Source: Pseudomonas cavernicola | GTDB taxonomy: Bacteria; Pseudomonadota; Gammaproteobacteria; Pseudomonadales; Pseudomonadaceae | Assembly: GCF_003596405.1 (NCBI RefSeq) | Contig: NZ_QYUR01000002.1 | Span: forward strand, 62,001 to 126,000 | Direction: 5' to 3' | DNA: 64,000 bases | In this document: piece after piece, positions 1 to 7,596 of the stretch | Layout of the letters: each line of letters begins with the position of its first letter | Numbering within the stretch: position 1 is the stretch's first letter | The notes under the pieces: generated by a model | Told to the model about the DNA's origin: nothing | Seen by the model: only the letters and a program-made list of their open reading frames with translations | Databases searched by the model: none | Position numbers and translations under genes: made by a program

Positions 1-34
1 TACATCAATTAAGCCGACGACGTATCTCTGACAC

Positions 35-63
35 AAAAAAGGCGATCCGAGGATCGCCTTTTT
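35..63 (-). terminator. Rho-independent terminator after sspB
   Basis: A perfect 8-bp stem, GGCGATCC/GGATCGCC, with a 2-base loop is flanked by an A-run on the left and a T-run on the right. Read on the minus strand it ends the sspA-sspB transcript with a run of six T. The flanks are symmetric, so it could also work on the plus strand. Confidence 0.85.
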
Positions 64-68
64 ATCGG

Positions 69-482
69 CTACTTAACCACTTTCAAACTGGGTCGCCCAC
101 TCGGTCTGGGCGGCTCACCACCGGACGGACCATCATCGTCCGGCCCAGAGTCCGGCTCTTCATCCACCACCGGCGACTCCAAATCGAAGACCATGCCTTG
201 ACCGTTCTCGCGAGCATAAATCGCCAACACAGCCGTGGAGGGGATATACAAGGTGTGCGCCGCCCCACCGAAACGGCCCTCGAAACTCACCGCCTCGTTA
301 TCCATATGCAAATGGCGCACAGCGCTCGGCGAGGCGTTCAGCACTATCTGGCCGTCGCTGGCAAAGCCCTGAGGCACCTGCACGCCGGGATACTCGGCGT
401 TGACCAACAGATGCGGCGTGCAATCGTTATCAACAATCCATTCGTAGAGTGCACGAATCAGATAAGGACGACTGGAGTTCAT
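69..482 (-). CDS. sspB: ClpXP protease specificity-enhancing factor SspB
   Basis: SspB is an adaptor that delivers ssrA-tagged proteins from stalled ribosomes to the ClpXP protease. The 137-residue protein has the SspB substrate-binding fold at about residues 1-105 (start MNSSRPYLIRALYEWIVDN). An acidic, Gly/Pro-rich linker follows, and the protein ends in RPSLKVVK, which matches the ClpX-binding tail of the family. I chose the start at 482 because an AAGGAGC ribosome-binding site lies just upstream. A longer in-frame version would run into sspA. It directly follows sspA on the same strand, as in other gammaproteobacteria, and a strong terminator comes next. Confidence 0.95.
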   Translation of the reverse strand: MNSSRPYLIRALYEWIVDNDCTPHLLVNAEYPGVQVPQGFASDGQIVLNASPSAVRHLHMDNEAVSFEGRFGGAAHTLYIPSTAVLAIYARENGQGMVFDLESPVVDEEPDSGPDDDGPSGGEPPRPSGRPSLKVVK

Positions 483-499
483 CGAAAGCTCCTTCAGCT

Positions 500-1117
500 T
501 TAGCGCATATCGCGCTCGACGCCAGACAGACTGACCTGGAAGGCCTCGCGGGCAAACTGACGCTCCATGTAATCCAGTAGCGGCTTGGCTGGCTTGGGCA
601 ACTCGATCCCTAATTTCGGCAAACGCCAGAGGATCGGCAACAGACAACAATCTACCAAACTCAGCTCATCGCTGAGGAAGAATGCCTTATCGGCGAACAG
701 TGGCGACACACCTGTCAGGCTTTCGCGCAACTCCTTGCGCGCCTGAATTCGGGCCGGTTCCTTGCTGCGCGGATCAAGGATCAGATCCACCAGAACACAC
801 CAATCACGCTGGATACGATGAATCAGCAGCCGGCTATTCGCCCGCGCCACCGGGTAAACCGGCAACAAGGGTGGGTGCGGATAGCGTTCGTCCAGATATT
901 CCATCACGACAGTCGATTCATACAACGCCAGATCACGATCGACCAAGGTTGGTACGCTGCCGTAGGGGTTCACTTCTGCCAGCTTGGGTGGTGTGCGACC
1001 CGGTTCGACATTAATGATCTCGGCGCTTACACCCTTCTCGGCGAGCACGATACGTACGCGATGGGAATAGTGGTCGGCGGGGTCGGAGTAACAGGCCAAC
1101 CGGTTGGTCACGCCCAT
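500..1117 (-). CDS. sspA: Stringent starvation protein A (GST-fold, RNA polymerase-associated)
   Basis: SspA binds RNA polymerase and alters transcription during starvation and acid stress; in pathogens it affects virulence genes. The 205-residue protein has a glutathione S-transferase fold. Its thioredoxin-like N-terminal domain spans roughly residues 8-85, with the conserved [13 protein letters not shown] loop and the [14 protein letters not shown] segment, and an all-helical C-terminal half follows. SspA proteins keep the GST fold without known transferase activity. Its stop is 18 bases from the sspB start, so the two are probably co-transcribed. A hairpin separates it from petC upstream. 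Confidence 0.95.
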   Translation of the reverse strand: MGVTNRLACYSDPADHYSHRVRIVLAEKGVSAEIINVEPGRTPPKLAEVNPYGSVPTLVDRDLALYESTVVMEYLDERYPHPPLLPVYPVARANSRLLIHRIQRDWCVLVDLILDPRSKEPARIQARKELRESLTGVSPLFADKAFFLSDELSLVDCCLLPILWRLPKLGIELPKPAKPLLDYMERQFAREAFQVSLSGVERDMR

Positions 1118-1154
1118 GGCGGTCCTCCTCGCTTGTTAAAGTTATCAGAAGCAG

Positions 1155-1187
1155 AAAAACGTGCGCGCCCAAAGCGGGCGCGCACGT
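1155..1187 (-). terminator. Hairpin between petC and sspA
   Basis: A perfect 12-bp inverted repeat (ACGTGCGCGCCC at 1159-1170, its complement at 1176-1187) has a 5-base loop. On the minus strand a TTTTCTGC tract follows. It lies just after the petC stop and before sspA, so it probably ends the petABC transcript, perhaps incompletely. Confidence 0.7.
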
Positions 1188-1209
1188 CAACAGCGGAAAA
1201 AACAGCTTA

Positions 1210-1986
1210 TTAATGCACGTCCTTCCAGAATTCGCGCTTGAGCAGATAGGCAAACACGAAGAAGAAGGCCAGATAGAGCAGCACATAGGTACCAATGCGC
1301 TGGCTTTGCAGTTTCACCGGATTGGCCGAGTATTCCAGGAAGGTCACCAGATTCTTAACCTTCTCGTCGAACTCCGCCTCATTCAGCTTGCCGGTCTTCG
1401 GCAGCACAGTCAGCTGATCGCAGGCTTCATGAGTAATCGGCGTACCGGTCAGCGGGTCATACTGCTTCTTACCCCCGTCAACCGCTTGCACCTGCTTGCA
1501 GCCAACTACCTGGCGACCTTGCAAGCCAACCAGCACGTTAGGCATACCAACGTTGGGGAACACCTTGTTGTTCACACCCCAGGGCCGCGCCGGATCTTCA
1601 TAGAAGTTACGCAGATAGGTGTACAACCAGTCAGTGCCACGCACACGAGCAACCAGAGTCAGATCCGGCGGTGCAGCACCAAACCAGCTCTTGGCATCAG
1701 CCGGCTGCATGCCGATCTTCATATGATCACCGATTTTCGCACCGGTGAACACCAGGTTTTCCAGCATCAACTCATGTGGAATCCCCAGATCATCAGCGAC
1801 ACGTTCGTAACGCTGGAACTTGGCACTGTGGCAACCCATACAGTAGTTGGCGAATGTCCGCGCGCCATCCTGCAGAGCAGCCTTATCGGTCAGGTCAATA
1901 TCGACCTTGTCCAACTCATGGCCTCCGGACGCAAAAGAGACAGCCGGCAGTACAGCGAGAATCAATGCAGCAAATAGCTTTTTCAT
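1210..1986 (-). CDS. petC: Ubiquinol-cytochrome c reductase, cytochrome c1 subunit
   Basis: This is the haem c subunit of the bc1 complex (complex III). It takes electrons from the Rieske centre and passes them to periplasmic cytochrome c. The 258-residue protein has a cleavable signal peptide (about residues 1-19) and a covalent haem motif CMGCH at residues 49-53. A Met-Pro segment (VGMPNVL, about residue 149) probably supplies the sixth ligand. A C-terminal membrane anchor lies at about 233-251, ending in LLKREFWKDVH. Its start shares one base with the petB stop, so the operon petA-petB-petC is translationally coupled. Confidence 0.96.
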   Translation of the reverse strand: MKKLFAALILAVLPAVSFASGGHELDKVDIDLTDKAALQDGARTFANYCMGCHSAKFQRYERVADDLGIPHELMLENLVFTGAKIGDHMKIGMQPADAKSWFGAAPPDLTLVARVRGTDWLYTYLRNFYEDPARPWGVNNKVFPNVGMPNVLVGLQGRQVVGCKQVQAVDGGKKQYDPLTGTPITHEACDQLTVLPKTGKLNEAEFDEKVKNLVTFLEYSANPVKLQSQRIGTYVLLYLAFFFVFAYLLKREFWKDVH

Positions 1987-3197
1987 CAGCCAGTCACCCT
2001 TTCCGGAACCGGTTTGGTCTTCTCAAGCTTGGTGTAGAACGGCATCAGGATGAAATACGCGAAGTAGAGGAACGTACACACCTGCGACAGCAGCGTCCGC
2101 TCCGGAGTCGGCGCCAGAACACCCAGCACACCGAGAATCACGAAGGAAACGCAGAACGCCAGCAACCAGATCTTGCTTAGCCAACCCTTGTAGCGCATGG
2201 ACTTGACCGGACTCCGATCAAGCCACGGCAGCACAAACAGCACTGCGATAGCGGCGCCCATGGCAATTACGCCCATCAGCTTGTCTGGAATCGCCCGCAG
2301 AATCGCGTAGAACGGCGTGAAATACCAAACAGGCGCAATGTGCTCGGGAGTCTTGAAGGCGTTAGCCACTTCGAAGTTGGGTTTCTCGAGGAAATAACCA
2401 CCCATTTCCGGAAAGAAGAACACGATCGCGCAGAAGATAAACAGGAACACCACTACGCCGACGATATCTTTCACGGTGTAGTACGGGTGGAACGCGATAC
2501 CGTCCAGCGGGACACCGTTCGCATCCTTGTGCTTCTTGATATCCACACCATCCGGGTTGTTCGAGCCCACTTCGTGCAGCGCCAGAATGTGCAGCACAAC
2601 CAGGCCAAGCACCACGATCGGTAGCGCGATCACATGCAGCGCAAAGAAGCGGTTCAGCGTGATCCCCGAAATCAGATAGTCACCACGGATCCACTGAGTC
2701 AGATCGTCACCGATCACCGGGATCGCACCGAACAGCGAGATGATCACCTGGGCACCCCAGTAGGACATCTGCCCCCAAGGCAGCAGATAACCCATAAAGG
2801 CTTCAGCCATCAACGTCAGATAGATCAGCATGCCGAAGATCCAGACCAGCTCACGCGGCTTCTGATAGGAACCGTAGAGCAGACCACGGAACATGTGCAG
2901 ATAAACCACGATGAAGAACGCCGAAGCACCGGTCGAGTGCAGCAGACGCAGGATCCAGCCGTACTCCACATCACGCATGATGTATTCGACGGAGGCAAAC
3001 GCCTCTTCCGCCGATGGGGTATAGCTCATGGTCAGCCAGATGCCAGTGACGATCTGATTGACCAGCACCAACAGTGCCAAGGAGCCAAAAAAGTAGAAGA
3101 AGTTAAAGTTTTTCGGTGCGTAGTACTTGCTTAGATGGTCTTCCCACATTTTGGTGGCGGGAAAGCGCGCATCAATCCACTCCATGAATTTGCTCAT
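1986..3197 (-). CDS. petB: Ubiquinol-cytochrome c reductase, cytochrome b subunit
   Basis: This is the membrane core of the bc1 complex. It binds haems bL and bH and forms the Qo and Qi quinone sites. The 403-residue protein is strongly hydrophobic, with about eight membrane helices. One haem-ligand pair is visible as H87 and H101 in helix B; the second pair lies around LHVIALP and LHEVGSNNP. At the Qo site the usual PEWY motif reads PVWY (residues 289-292). It is a separate cytochrome b, not fused to cytochrome c1. It overlaps petA and petC by one base at each end. Confidence 0.96.
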   Translation of the reverse strand: MSKFMEWIDARFPATKMWEDHLSKYYAPKNFNFFYFFGSLALLVLVNQIVTGIWLTMSYTPSAEEAFASVEYIMRDVEYGWILRLLHSTGASAFFIVVYLHMFRGLLYGSYQKPRELVWIFGMLIYLTLMAEAFMGYLLPWGQMSYWGAQVIISLFGAIPVIGDDLTQWIRGDYLISGITLNRFFALHVIALPIVVLGLVVLHILALHEVGSNNPDGVDIKKHKDANGVPLDGIAFHPYYTVKDIVGVVVFLFIFCAIVFFFPEMGGYFLEKPNFEVANAFKTPEHIAPVWYFTPFYAILRAIPDKLMGVIAMGAAIAVLFVLPWLDRSPVKSMRYKGWLSKIWLLAFCVSFVILGVLGVLAPTPERTLLSQVCTFLYFAYFILMPFYTKLEKTKPVPERVTG

Positions 3198-3790
3198 CAG
3201 GCCTTCTCCTGGTCCACACCGATGACAATGACATCGTCCGACTCATATGAGTGCGGCGGCACTGGCAGATTCAAGGGGGCGGGTTGTGACTTGTAGACAC
3301 GACCGGCGAGATCATAACGGGAGCCGTGGCAAGGGCAGAAATAACCACCCACCCATTCAGCACCGAGATCTACCGGCGCCACTTCTGGGCGGAAGGACGG
3401 GGAGCAGCCCAAATGCGTGCAGATACCGACCAGCACCAGGATTTCCGGCTTGATCGAGCGCACTTCAGGGTCCACATAAGTGGGCTGAGTTGACGCTTTG
3501 GATTCCGGATCGGCCAATCCCCCCTCGACCTTGACCAGGTTACCGAGAATCTCCTCAGTACGGCGCACGATAAACACCGGCTGACCACGCCACTCAGCAA
3601 TCATCTGCTGTCCAGGCTCAATCTTGCCGACATTCACCTTCACCGCAGCCCCTGCGGCCTTGGCCTTGGCGCTCGGGAACCATGACCCCACGAACGGGAC
3701 CGCAGCACCCACCGCTCCTGCAGCACCCACCACGGAAGTGGCCGCCACCAGAAAGCGACGCCGGCCTGCATTCACGCCGTCATTGCTCAT
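3197..3790 (-). CDS. petA: Ubiquinol-cytochrome c reductase, Rieske iron-sulfur subunit
   Basis: The Rieske protein carries the [2Fe-2S] cluster that accepts the first electron from quinol at the Qo site. The 197-residue protein begins with a twin-arginine-type signal anchor (GRRRFLVAA, residues 9-17) followed by a hydrophobic, Ala/Gly-rich segment. Cluster ligands are in CTHLGC (124-129) and CPCHG (152-156), giving two Cys and two His plus the disulfide cysteines. It is the first gene of petABC. A possible sigma70 promoter lies about 80-110 bases upstream. Confidence 0.96.
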   Translation of the reverse strand: MSNDGVNAGRRRFLVAATSVVGAAGAVGAAVPFVGSWFPSAKAKAAGAAVKVNVGKIEPGQQMIAEWRGQPVFIVRRTEEILGNLVKVEGGLADPESKASTQPTYVDPEVRSIKPEILVLVGICTHLGCSPSFRPEVAPVDLGAEWVGGYFCPCHGSRYDLAGRVYKSQPAPLNLPVPPHSYESDDVIVIGVDQEKA

Positions 3791-3871
3791 TCAGTCGTCT
3801 CCCATCAGCTTTGTGGCCTGTTATTCAGGCATCTACTAAGTAAAAATCAAGCCGCGCAAAAAATTTGCCAA

Positions 3872-3900
3872 ATGGTAAAGAAAAGCCCCATTTCTGACAA
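3872..3900 (-). promoter_or_regulatory. Candidate sigma70 promoter for petABC
   Basis: On the minus strand TTGTCA (3895-3900) and TACCAT (3872-3877) are separated by 17 bases, upstream of petA and downstream of the rpsI terminator. This was found by eye only; no start site is known. Confidence 0.35.
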
Positions 3901-3990
3901 GGCAATTACTGGATACAAAATGGCTGAAACCCTTGTCGGACGCGGCATTTACCGGTGCGGCAAGTTGTCGCAACCCTAACAATCGCCCAT

Positions 3991-4027
3991 AAAAAACGCC
4001 CAGCTCCGTAAGGAAACTGGGCGCTTT
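3991..4027 (-). terminator. Terminator after rpsI
   Basis: On the minus strand, GCGCCCAGTTTCC and GGAGCTGGGCG form an imperfect stem around a TTAC loop, followed by a run of six T. It lies just after the rpsI stop and ends the rplM-rpsI operon. Confidence 0.85.
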
Positions 4028-4043
4028 TGAACGCAGGTGCGAA

Positions 4044-4436
4044 TTAACGCTTCGAGTACTGCGGACGCTTACGCGCTTTACGCAGACCGACTTTCTTACG
4101 CTCAACTTCACGAGCATCACGAGTAACGAAACCAGCTTTACGCAAAGCAGGACGCAGAGTTTCGTCGTAGTCCATCAGGGCGCGAGTGATGCCATGCCGA
4201 ATGGCGCCAGCTTGACCGCTAACACCACCACCGAGAACGGTAACGTAGATGTCGAATTTCTCGACAGTCTCAGTCAACTCCAGCGGCTGGCGAACTACCA
4301 TGCGGGCAGTTTCGCGACCGAAGAAGTTGTCCAGGGTGCGGTTGTTGATGGAAATCTTGCCAGTACCTGCACGCAGGAAAACGCGAGCGGTTGCAGTCTT
4401 GCGACGGCCAGTGCCGTAATTTTGAGTCGCCGACAT
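4044..4436 (-). CDS. rpsI: 30S ribosomal protein S9
   Basis: S9 sits in the head of the small subunit, and its C-terminal tail reaches the P-site tRNA. The 130-residue length is standard for bacterial S9. Family features are the N-terminal [15 protein letters not shown] segment, the [15 protein letters not shown] loop, and the basic tail ending RPQYSKR, whose last Arg contacts the tRNA anticodon stem. It is the second gene of the conserved rplM-rpsI operon, 14 bases after rplM, and is followed by a terminator. Confidence 0.98.
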   Translation of the reverse strand: MSATQNYGTGRRKTATARVFLRAGTGKISINNRTLDNFFGRETARMVVRQPLELTETVEKFDIYVTVLGGGVSGQAGAIRHGITRALMDYDETLRPALRKAGFVTRDAREVERKKVGLRKARKRPQYSKR

Positions 4437-4450
4437 AGTGAACTATTCCG

Positions 4451-4879
4451 TTAAAACTTCAGTTCTTGGGGCTGCTGAGCAGTGTGTGGGTGCACAGCAC
4501 CCTTGTACACTTTCAACTTACGGTACATGTCGCGACCCAGCGGGTTCTTCGGCAGCATGCCTTTAACCGCGGTCTCGAGCACACGCTCAGGCGCCTTGGC
4601 GATCAGCTTTTCGAAGTTGATCGACTTGATGCCGCCCGGAAAACCGGAGTGAGAGTAGTACATTTTGTCAGTAGTCTTAGCACCGGTCACACGCACCTGC
4701 TCGGCATTGATAACGACGATGTAGTCACCGGTATCAACGTGCGGGGTGTATTCGGCTTTATGCTTGCCACGCAGACGGCTAGCGATTTCTGTGGCCAGAC
4801 GACCCAGAGTCTGACCTGCAGCGTCGACGACAAACCAGTCGCGCTTAACAGTTTCCGGTTTAGCAGTAAAAGTTTTCAT
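4451..4879 (-). CDS. rplM: 50S ribosomal protein L13
   Basis: L13 is an early assembly protein of the large subunit that binds domain II of 23S rRNA. The 142-residue protein has the expected length and typical motifs: [19 protein letters not shown] near the N-terminus, the KYTPHVD-like segment (here [12 protein letters not shown]), and [19 protein letters not shown]. It leads the rplM-rpsI operon. A good sigma70-type promoter lies about 40-70 bases upstream. E. coli autoregulates this operon through the mRNA leader; I did not identify such a structure here. Confidence 0.98.
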   Translation of the reverse strand: MKTFTAKPETVKRDWFVVDAAGQTLGRLATEIASRLRGKHKAEYTPHVDTGDYIVVINAEQVRVTGAKTTDKMYYSHSGFPGGIKSINFEKLIAKAPERVLETAVKGMLPKNPLGRDMYRKLKVYKGAVHPHTAQQPQELKF

Positions 4880-4920
4880 TCTTTAATAGCCTCAGGGGCC
4901 GCCCTGAAATGAGACGGCGG

Positions 4921-4949
4921 ATCTTACTGAATAGTGCGTACTTTGACAA
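4921..4949 (-). promoter_or_regulatory. Sigma70 promoter for rplM-rpsI
   Basis: On the minus strand TTGTCA (4944-4949) and TAAGAT (4921-4926) are 17 bases apart. This is close to the consensus and a sensible distance from the rplM start, in the gap before the divergent aldo/keto reductase gene. Confidence 0.6.
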
Positions 4950-5114
4950 GTCAAAGACAGCCAGAGACGGACGCTATCGGGGGCTCGGGTCATCACGTCC
5001 GTACGGCCAGTTCGGCAGGCTAGGCATCCCCCACCGAAAACAGCTGCGGAATTATGCCGATTGCGCGGAAAATTTCAACCTGATTTGATGCCACTTTTGC
5101 GCGAGGAGATATTT

Positions 5115-6152
5115 ATGGAGTTTCGCAAGCTTGGCCGTACCGACCTGAAAGTGAGTGCTTTGTGCCTGGGCAGCATGACCTGGGGTGAGCAAAACAGCCA
5201 AGCCGAAGCCTTCGCCCAGATGGATCTCGCACGCGCCGCCGGCATCAACTTTATCGACACCGCCGAGATGTACCCCGTACCACCGCGCGCCGAAACCTAC
5301 AGCAGCACCGAGCAAATCATCGGCAATTACTTCAAAATCCGCGGCGACCGCACCAACTGGATTCTGGCCAGCAAGATCGCCGGCCCTGGCAACAGCATCA
5401 GTCATATCCGCGATGGCCAGCTCAAGCACAACCACACACATATAGTCGCCGCACTGGACTCCAGCCTAAAACGCTTGCAGACCGACTGGATCGACCTCTA
5501 CCAACTGCATTGGCCGGAGCGCAGCACTAACTTCTTCGGCCAACTCGGCTACCAGCACAAAGAAGAAGACTTCACGCCACTGGAAGAAACCCTAGAAGTA
5601 CTGGCAGAACAGGTAAAGGCCGGCAAGATTCGCCATATTGGCCTGTCCAACGAGACGCCCTGGGGCACCATGAAATACCTGCAGCTGGCGGAGAGCCAAG
5701 GCTGGCCGCGGGCAGTGTCGATCCAGAACCCTTACAACCTCCTGAATAGAACCTTCGAAGTCGGCCTCGCCGAGGTCGCCCTGCGCGAGCAATGCGGCCT
5801 GCTGGCCTATTCGCCCATGGCATTCGGCATGCTCTCCGGCAAATACGAGGGCGGCGCTCGCCCGGCGAATGCACGTATCAGCCTGTTCAGCCGATTCACT
5901 CGCTATACCAACCCGCAAGCCGTGGCTGCCTGCTCGCGCTACGTCGCCCTGGCCCACGAGCATGGCTTGGATCCAGCTCAAATGGCTCTCTCCTTTGTCA
6001 GCGCCCAGCCCTTCGTGACCAGCAACATCATTGGCGCGACGACCATCGAGCAGTTGCAAAGCAACCTGATCAGCACTGAACTCAAGTTAAGCAATGAGGT
6101 ACTCGCCGGGATCGAGGCGATCCACAGGGCACAACCCAACCCCGCGCCCTAG
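5115..6152 (+). CDS. Aldo/keto reductase, Tas-like
   Basis: This is an NADPH-dependent aldo/keto reductase of the Tas/YajO-like group, which reduces carbonyl compounds; the substrate is unknown. The catalytic tetrad is visible: D48, Y53 (in FIDTAEMY), K87 (ASKIAG) and H132 (QLHWPE). The cofactor-binding end is marked by SNIIGATTIEQLQSNL. The 345-residue length fits E. coli Tas. I chose ATG 5115 because GAGGAGA lies 7 bases upstream; the in-frame extension to 5061 has no such site. It stands alone, divergent from rplM and convergent with the acyl-CoA dehydrogenase gene, with a repeat-split terminator between them. Confidence 0.9.
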   Translation: MEFRKLGRTDLKVSALCLGSMTWGEQNSQAEAFAQMDLARAAGINFIDTAEMYPVPPRAETYSSTEQIIGNYFKIRGDRTNWILASKIAGPGNSISHIRDGQLKHNHTHIVAALDSSLKRLQTDWIDLYQLHWPERSTNFFGQLGYQHKEEDFTPLEETLEVLAEQVKAGKIRHIGLSNETPWGTMKYLQLAESQGWPRAVSIQNPYNLLNRTFEVGLAEVALREQCGLLAYSPMAFGMLSGKYEGGARPANARISLFSRFTRYTNPQAVAACSRYVALAHEHGLDPAQMALSFVSAQPFVTSNIIGATTIEQLQSNLISTELKLSNEVLAGIEAIHRAQPNPAP

Positions 6153-6169
6153 CCTCGTACCCAGAATAA

Positions 6170-6295
6170 AAAACCCGGCCGAACAGGCCGTGTGAAAACT
6201 ATTCGAGCGCCAAGCGCTGATCAATTAATGATCAAATCTGGCACTCCCTTGCTCTTTTTGAGCTGGAGTTTTCACAGCCTGCGAAGCCGGGCTTT
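6170..6295. repeat. GTGAAAAC-ended palindrome inserted in a terminator stem
   Basis: The inner arms are CAGGCCGTGTGAAAAC (6184-6199) and GTTTTCACAGCCTG (6268-6281). Outside them, AAACCCGGC (6170-6178) pairs with GCCGGGCTTT (6286-6295), which looks like the two halves of a bidirectional terminator between the convergent reductase and acyl-CoA dehydrogenase genes. A second palindrome, TGATCA/TGATCA, lies inside. The ends resemble those of the element at 38688-38886. Confidence 0.6.
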
Positions 6296-6309
6296 CCCCT
6301 CTGCGCGCC

Positions 6310-7446
6310 TTACAACGAGCGAGCGATGATTTCCTTCATGATTTCGTTGGTGCCAGCATAGATCCGCTGCACCCGCGCATCCGCCCAGGCCCGCGCCACC
6401 GGATATTCCCACATATAACCGTAGCCACCGTGCAGCTGCACACACTCATCCAAGACCTTGCACTGCAGATCGGTCGTCCAGTATTTGCACATCGCAGCGG
6501 TCGGCACATCGAGCTTACCTTGCAGGTGCTGCTCGAGACAGCGATCGACGAAAACCCGCCCGATTTGTACCTCAGTGGCGATTTCCGCCAACTTGAAACG
6601 GGTGTTCTGGAAGTCACTAATGGCTTTGCCGAAGGCTTTACGCTCACGGGTGTAGTCTAGCGTCCACTGCAACGCGGCCTCGGCCGAGGCCAGGGCGCCG
6701 AGGGCCACCGTCAAACGCTCCTGCGGTAGCTCCTGCATCAGATAAGCGAAGCCCATGCCCGCCTGACCCAGCAGATTCGCCTTTGGCACCCGCACATCCT
6801 GGAAGAACAACTCGGAGGTGTCTTGCGCCTTCATGCCGACCTTTTCCAGGCGCTTGCCCTTGGCGAAGCCTGGAGTACCCGCCTCCACCAGGAACAGACT
6901 GGTGCCCTTGGCACCGGCCTTGGGATCGGTCTTGGCGACCACAATTACCAGATCGGCCAGATAGCCATTGGTGATAAAGGTCTTCGAACCATTGATCACA
7001 TACTCATCGCCATCCAACACGGCAGTGGTCTTCACGCCTTGCAGGTCAGAGCCCGCCCCCGGCTCGGTCATGGCGATGGCCGTGACCATCTCGCCGGAAA
7101 CCAGCTTCGGCAGGTACTTATGCTTCAGCTCTTCAGAGCCGTAATGCAGGATGTACGGCGCGACGATGTCCGAGTGAAGGGAGAAACCGATGCCACTCAA
7201 CCCCAGTCGACTGATTTCCTCGATCACCACCGCACTATAGAGAAAGTCCGCATCCATGCCGCCATACTCCTCCGGAATATGCGAACAGAGCATCCCGGCT
7301 GCACCGCCCTTATTCCACAGCTGACGGTCGACATGCCCATCCTTTTCCCACTGATGATGGAAAGGCACCGCCTCCTGCTCAAGGAACTTACGGACGCTGT
7401 CGCGAAAGAGCTCATGGTCAGAGCCGAATAGAGTTCTTGGAATCAT
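6310..7446 (-). CDS. Acyl-CoA dehydrogenase, long-chain (LCAD) type
   Basis: This flavoenzyme introduces the alpha-beta double bond in an acyl-CoA and passes electrons to ETF. The 378-residue protein has the family signatures AMTEPGAGSDLQG (residues 126-138) and the C-terminal QLHGGYGYMWEYPVARAWAD segment. The position that carries the catalytic Glu in medium-chain enzymes is Ala here (IYAGTNEIM). QELPQERL (238-245) matches long-chain and isovaleryl-type enzymes, where the base comes from this helix (E243). I chose the start at 7446; the 83-residue extension upstream overlaps the divergent regulator. It is divergent from a GlxA-family regulator that may control it. Confidence 0.9.
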   Translation of the reverse strand: MIPRTLFGSDHELFRDSVRKFLEQEAVPFHHQWEKDGHVDRQLWNKGGAAGMLCSHIPEEYGGMDADFLYSAVVIEEISRLGLSGIGFSLHSDIVAPYILHYGSEELKHKYLPKLVSGEMVTAIAMTEPGAGSDLQGVKTTAVLDGDEYVINGSKTFITNGYLADLVIVVAKTDPKAGAKGTSLFLVEAGTPGFAKGKRLEKVGMKAQDTSELFFQDVRVPKANLLGQAGMGFAYLMQELPQERLTVALGALASAEAALQWTLDYTRERKAFGKAISDFQNTRFKLAEIATEVQIGRVFVDRCLEQHLQGKLDVPTAAMCKYWTTDLQCKVLDECVQLHGGYGYMWEYPVARAWADARVQRIYAGTNEIMKEIIARSL

Positions 7447-7582
7447 GGTTGCACCTGCAGGGAGACGTCTAACGCCAGTATTGGCAGACGCAAACTGTAG
7501 GGCAGTCAAACGTCCGGACACACTGGACACATGCGACAAAAAATAAGACGATCCAGCCAGACATTGACCACTTTCCCCTGAT

Positions 7583-7594
7583 AAGAACAACAAA
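7583..7594 (+). promoter_or_regulatory. Candidate Hfq/Crc A-rich (CA) motif in the leader of the GlxA-family regulator
   Basis: AAGAACAACAAA, a perfect run of AAN triplets, sits 2 bases before the ATG in place of a recognisable Shine-Dalgarno sequence. In Pseudomonas, Hfq with Crc binds such motifs next to start codons to repress catabolic genes. Function here is inferred. Confidence 0.45.
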
Positions 7595-7596
7595 CC

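Noticed and set aside
6239..6255. Possible sigma54 promoter (TGGCACTCCCTTGC)
   Set aside because: The spacing between GG and GC is one base shorter than sigma54 requires, and it lies inside the repeat element between two gene 3' ends.
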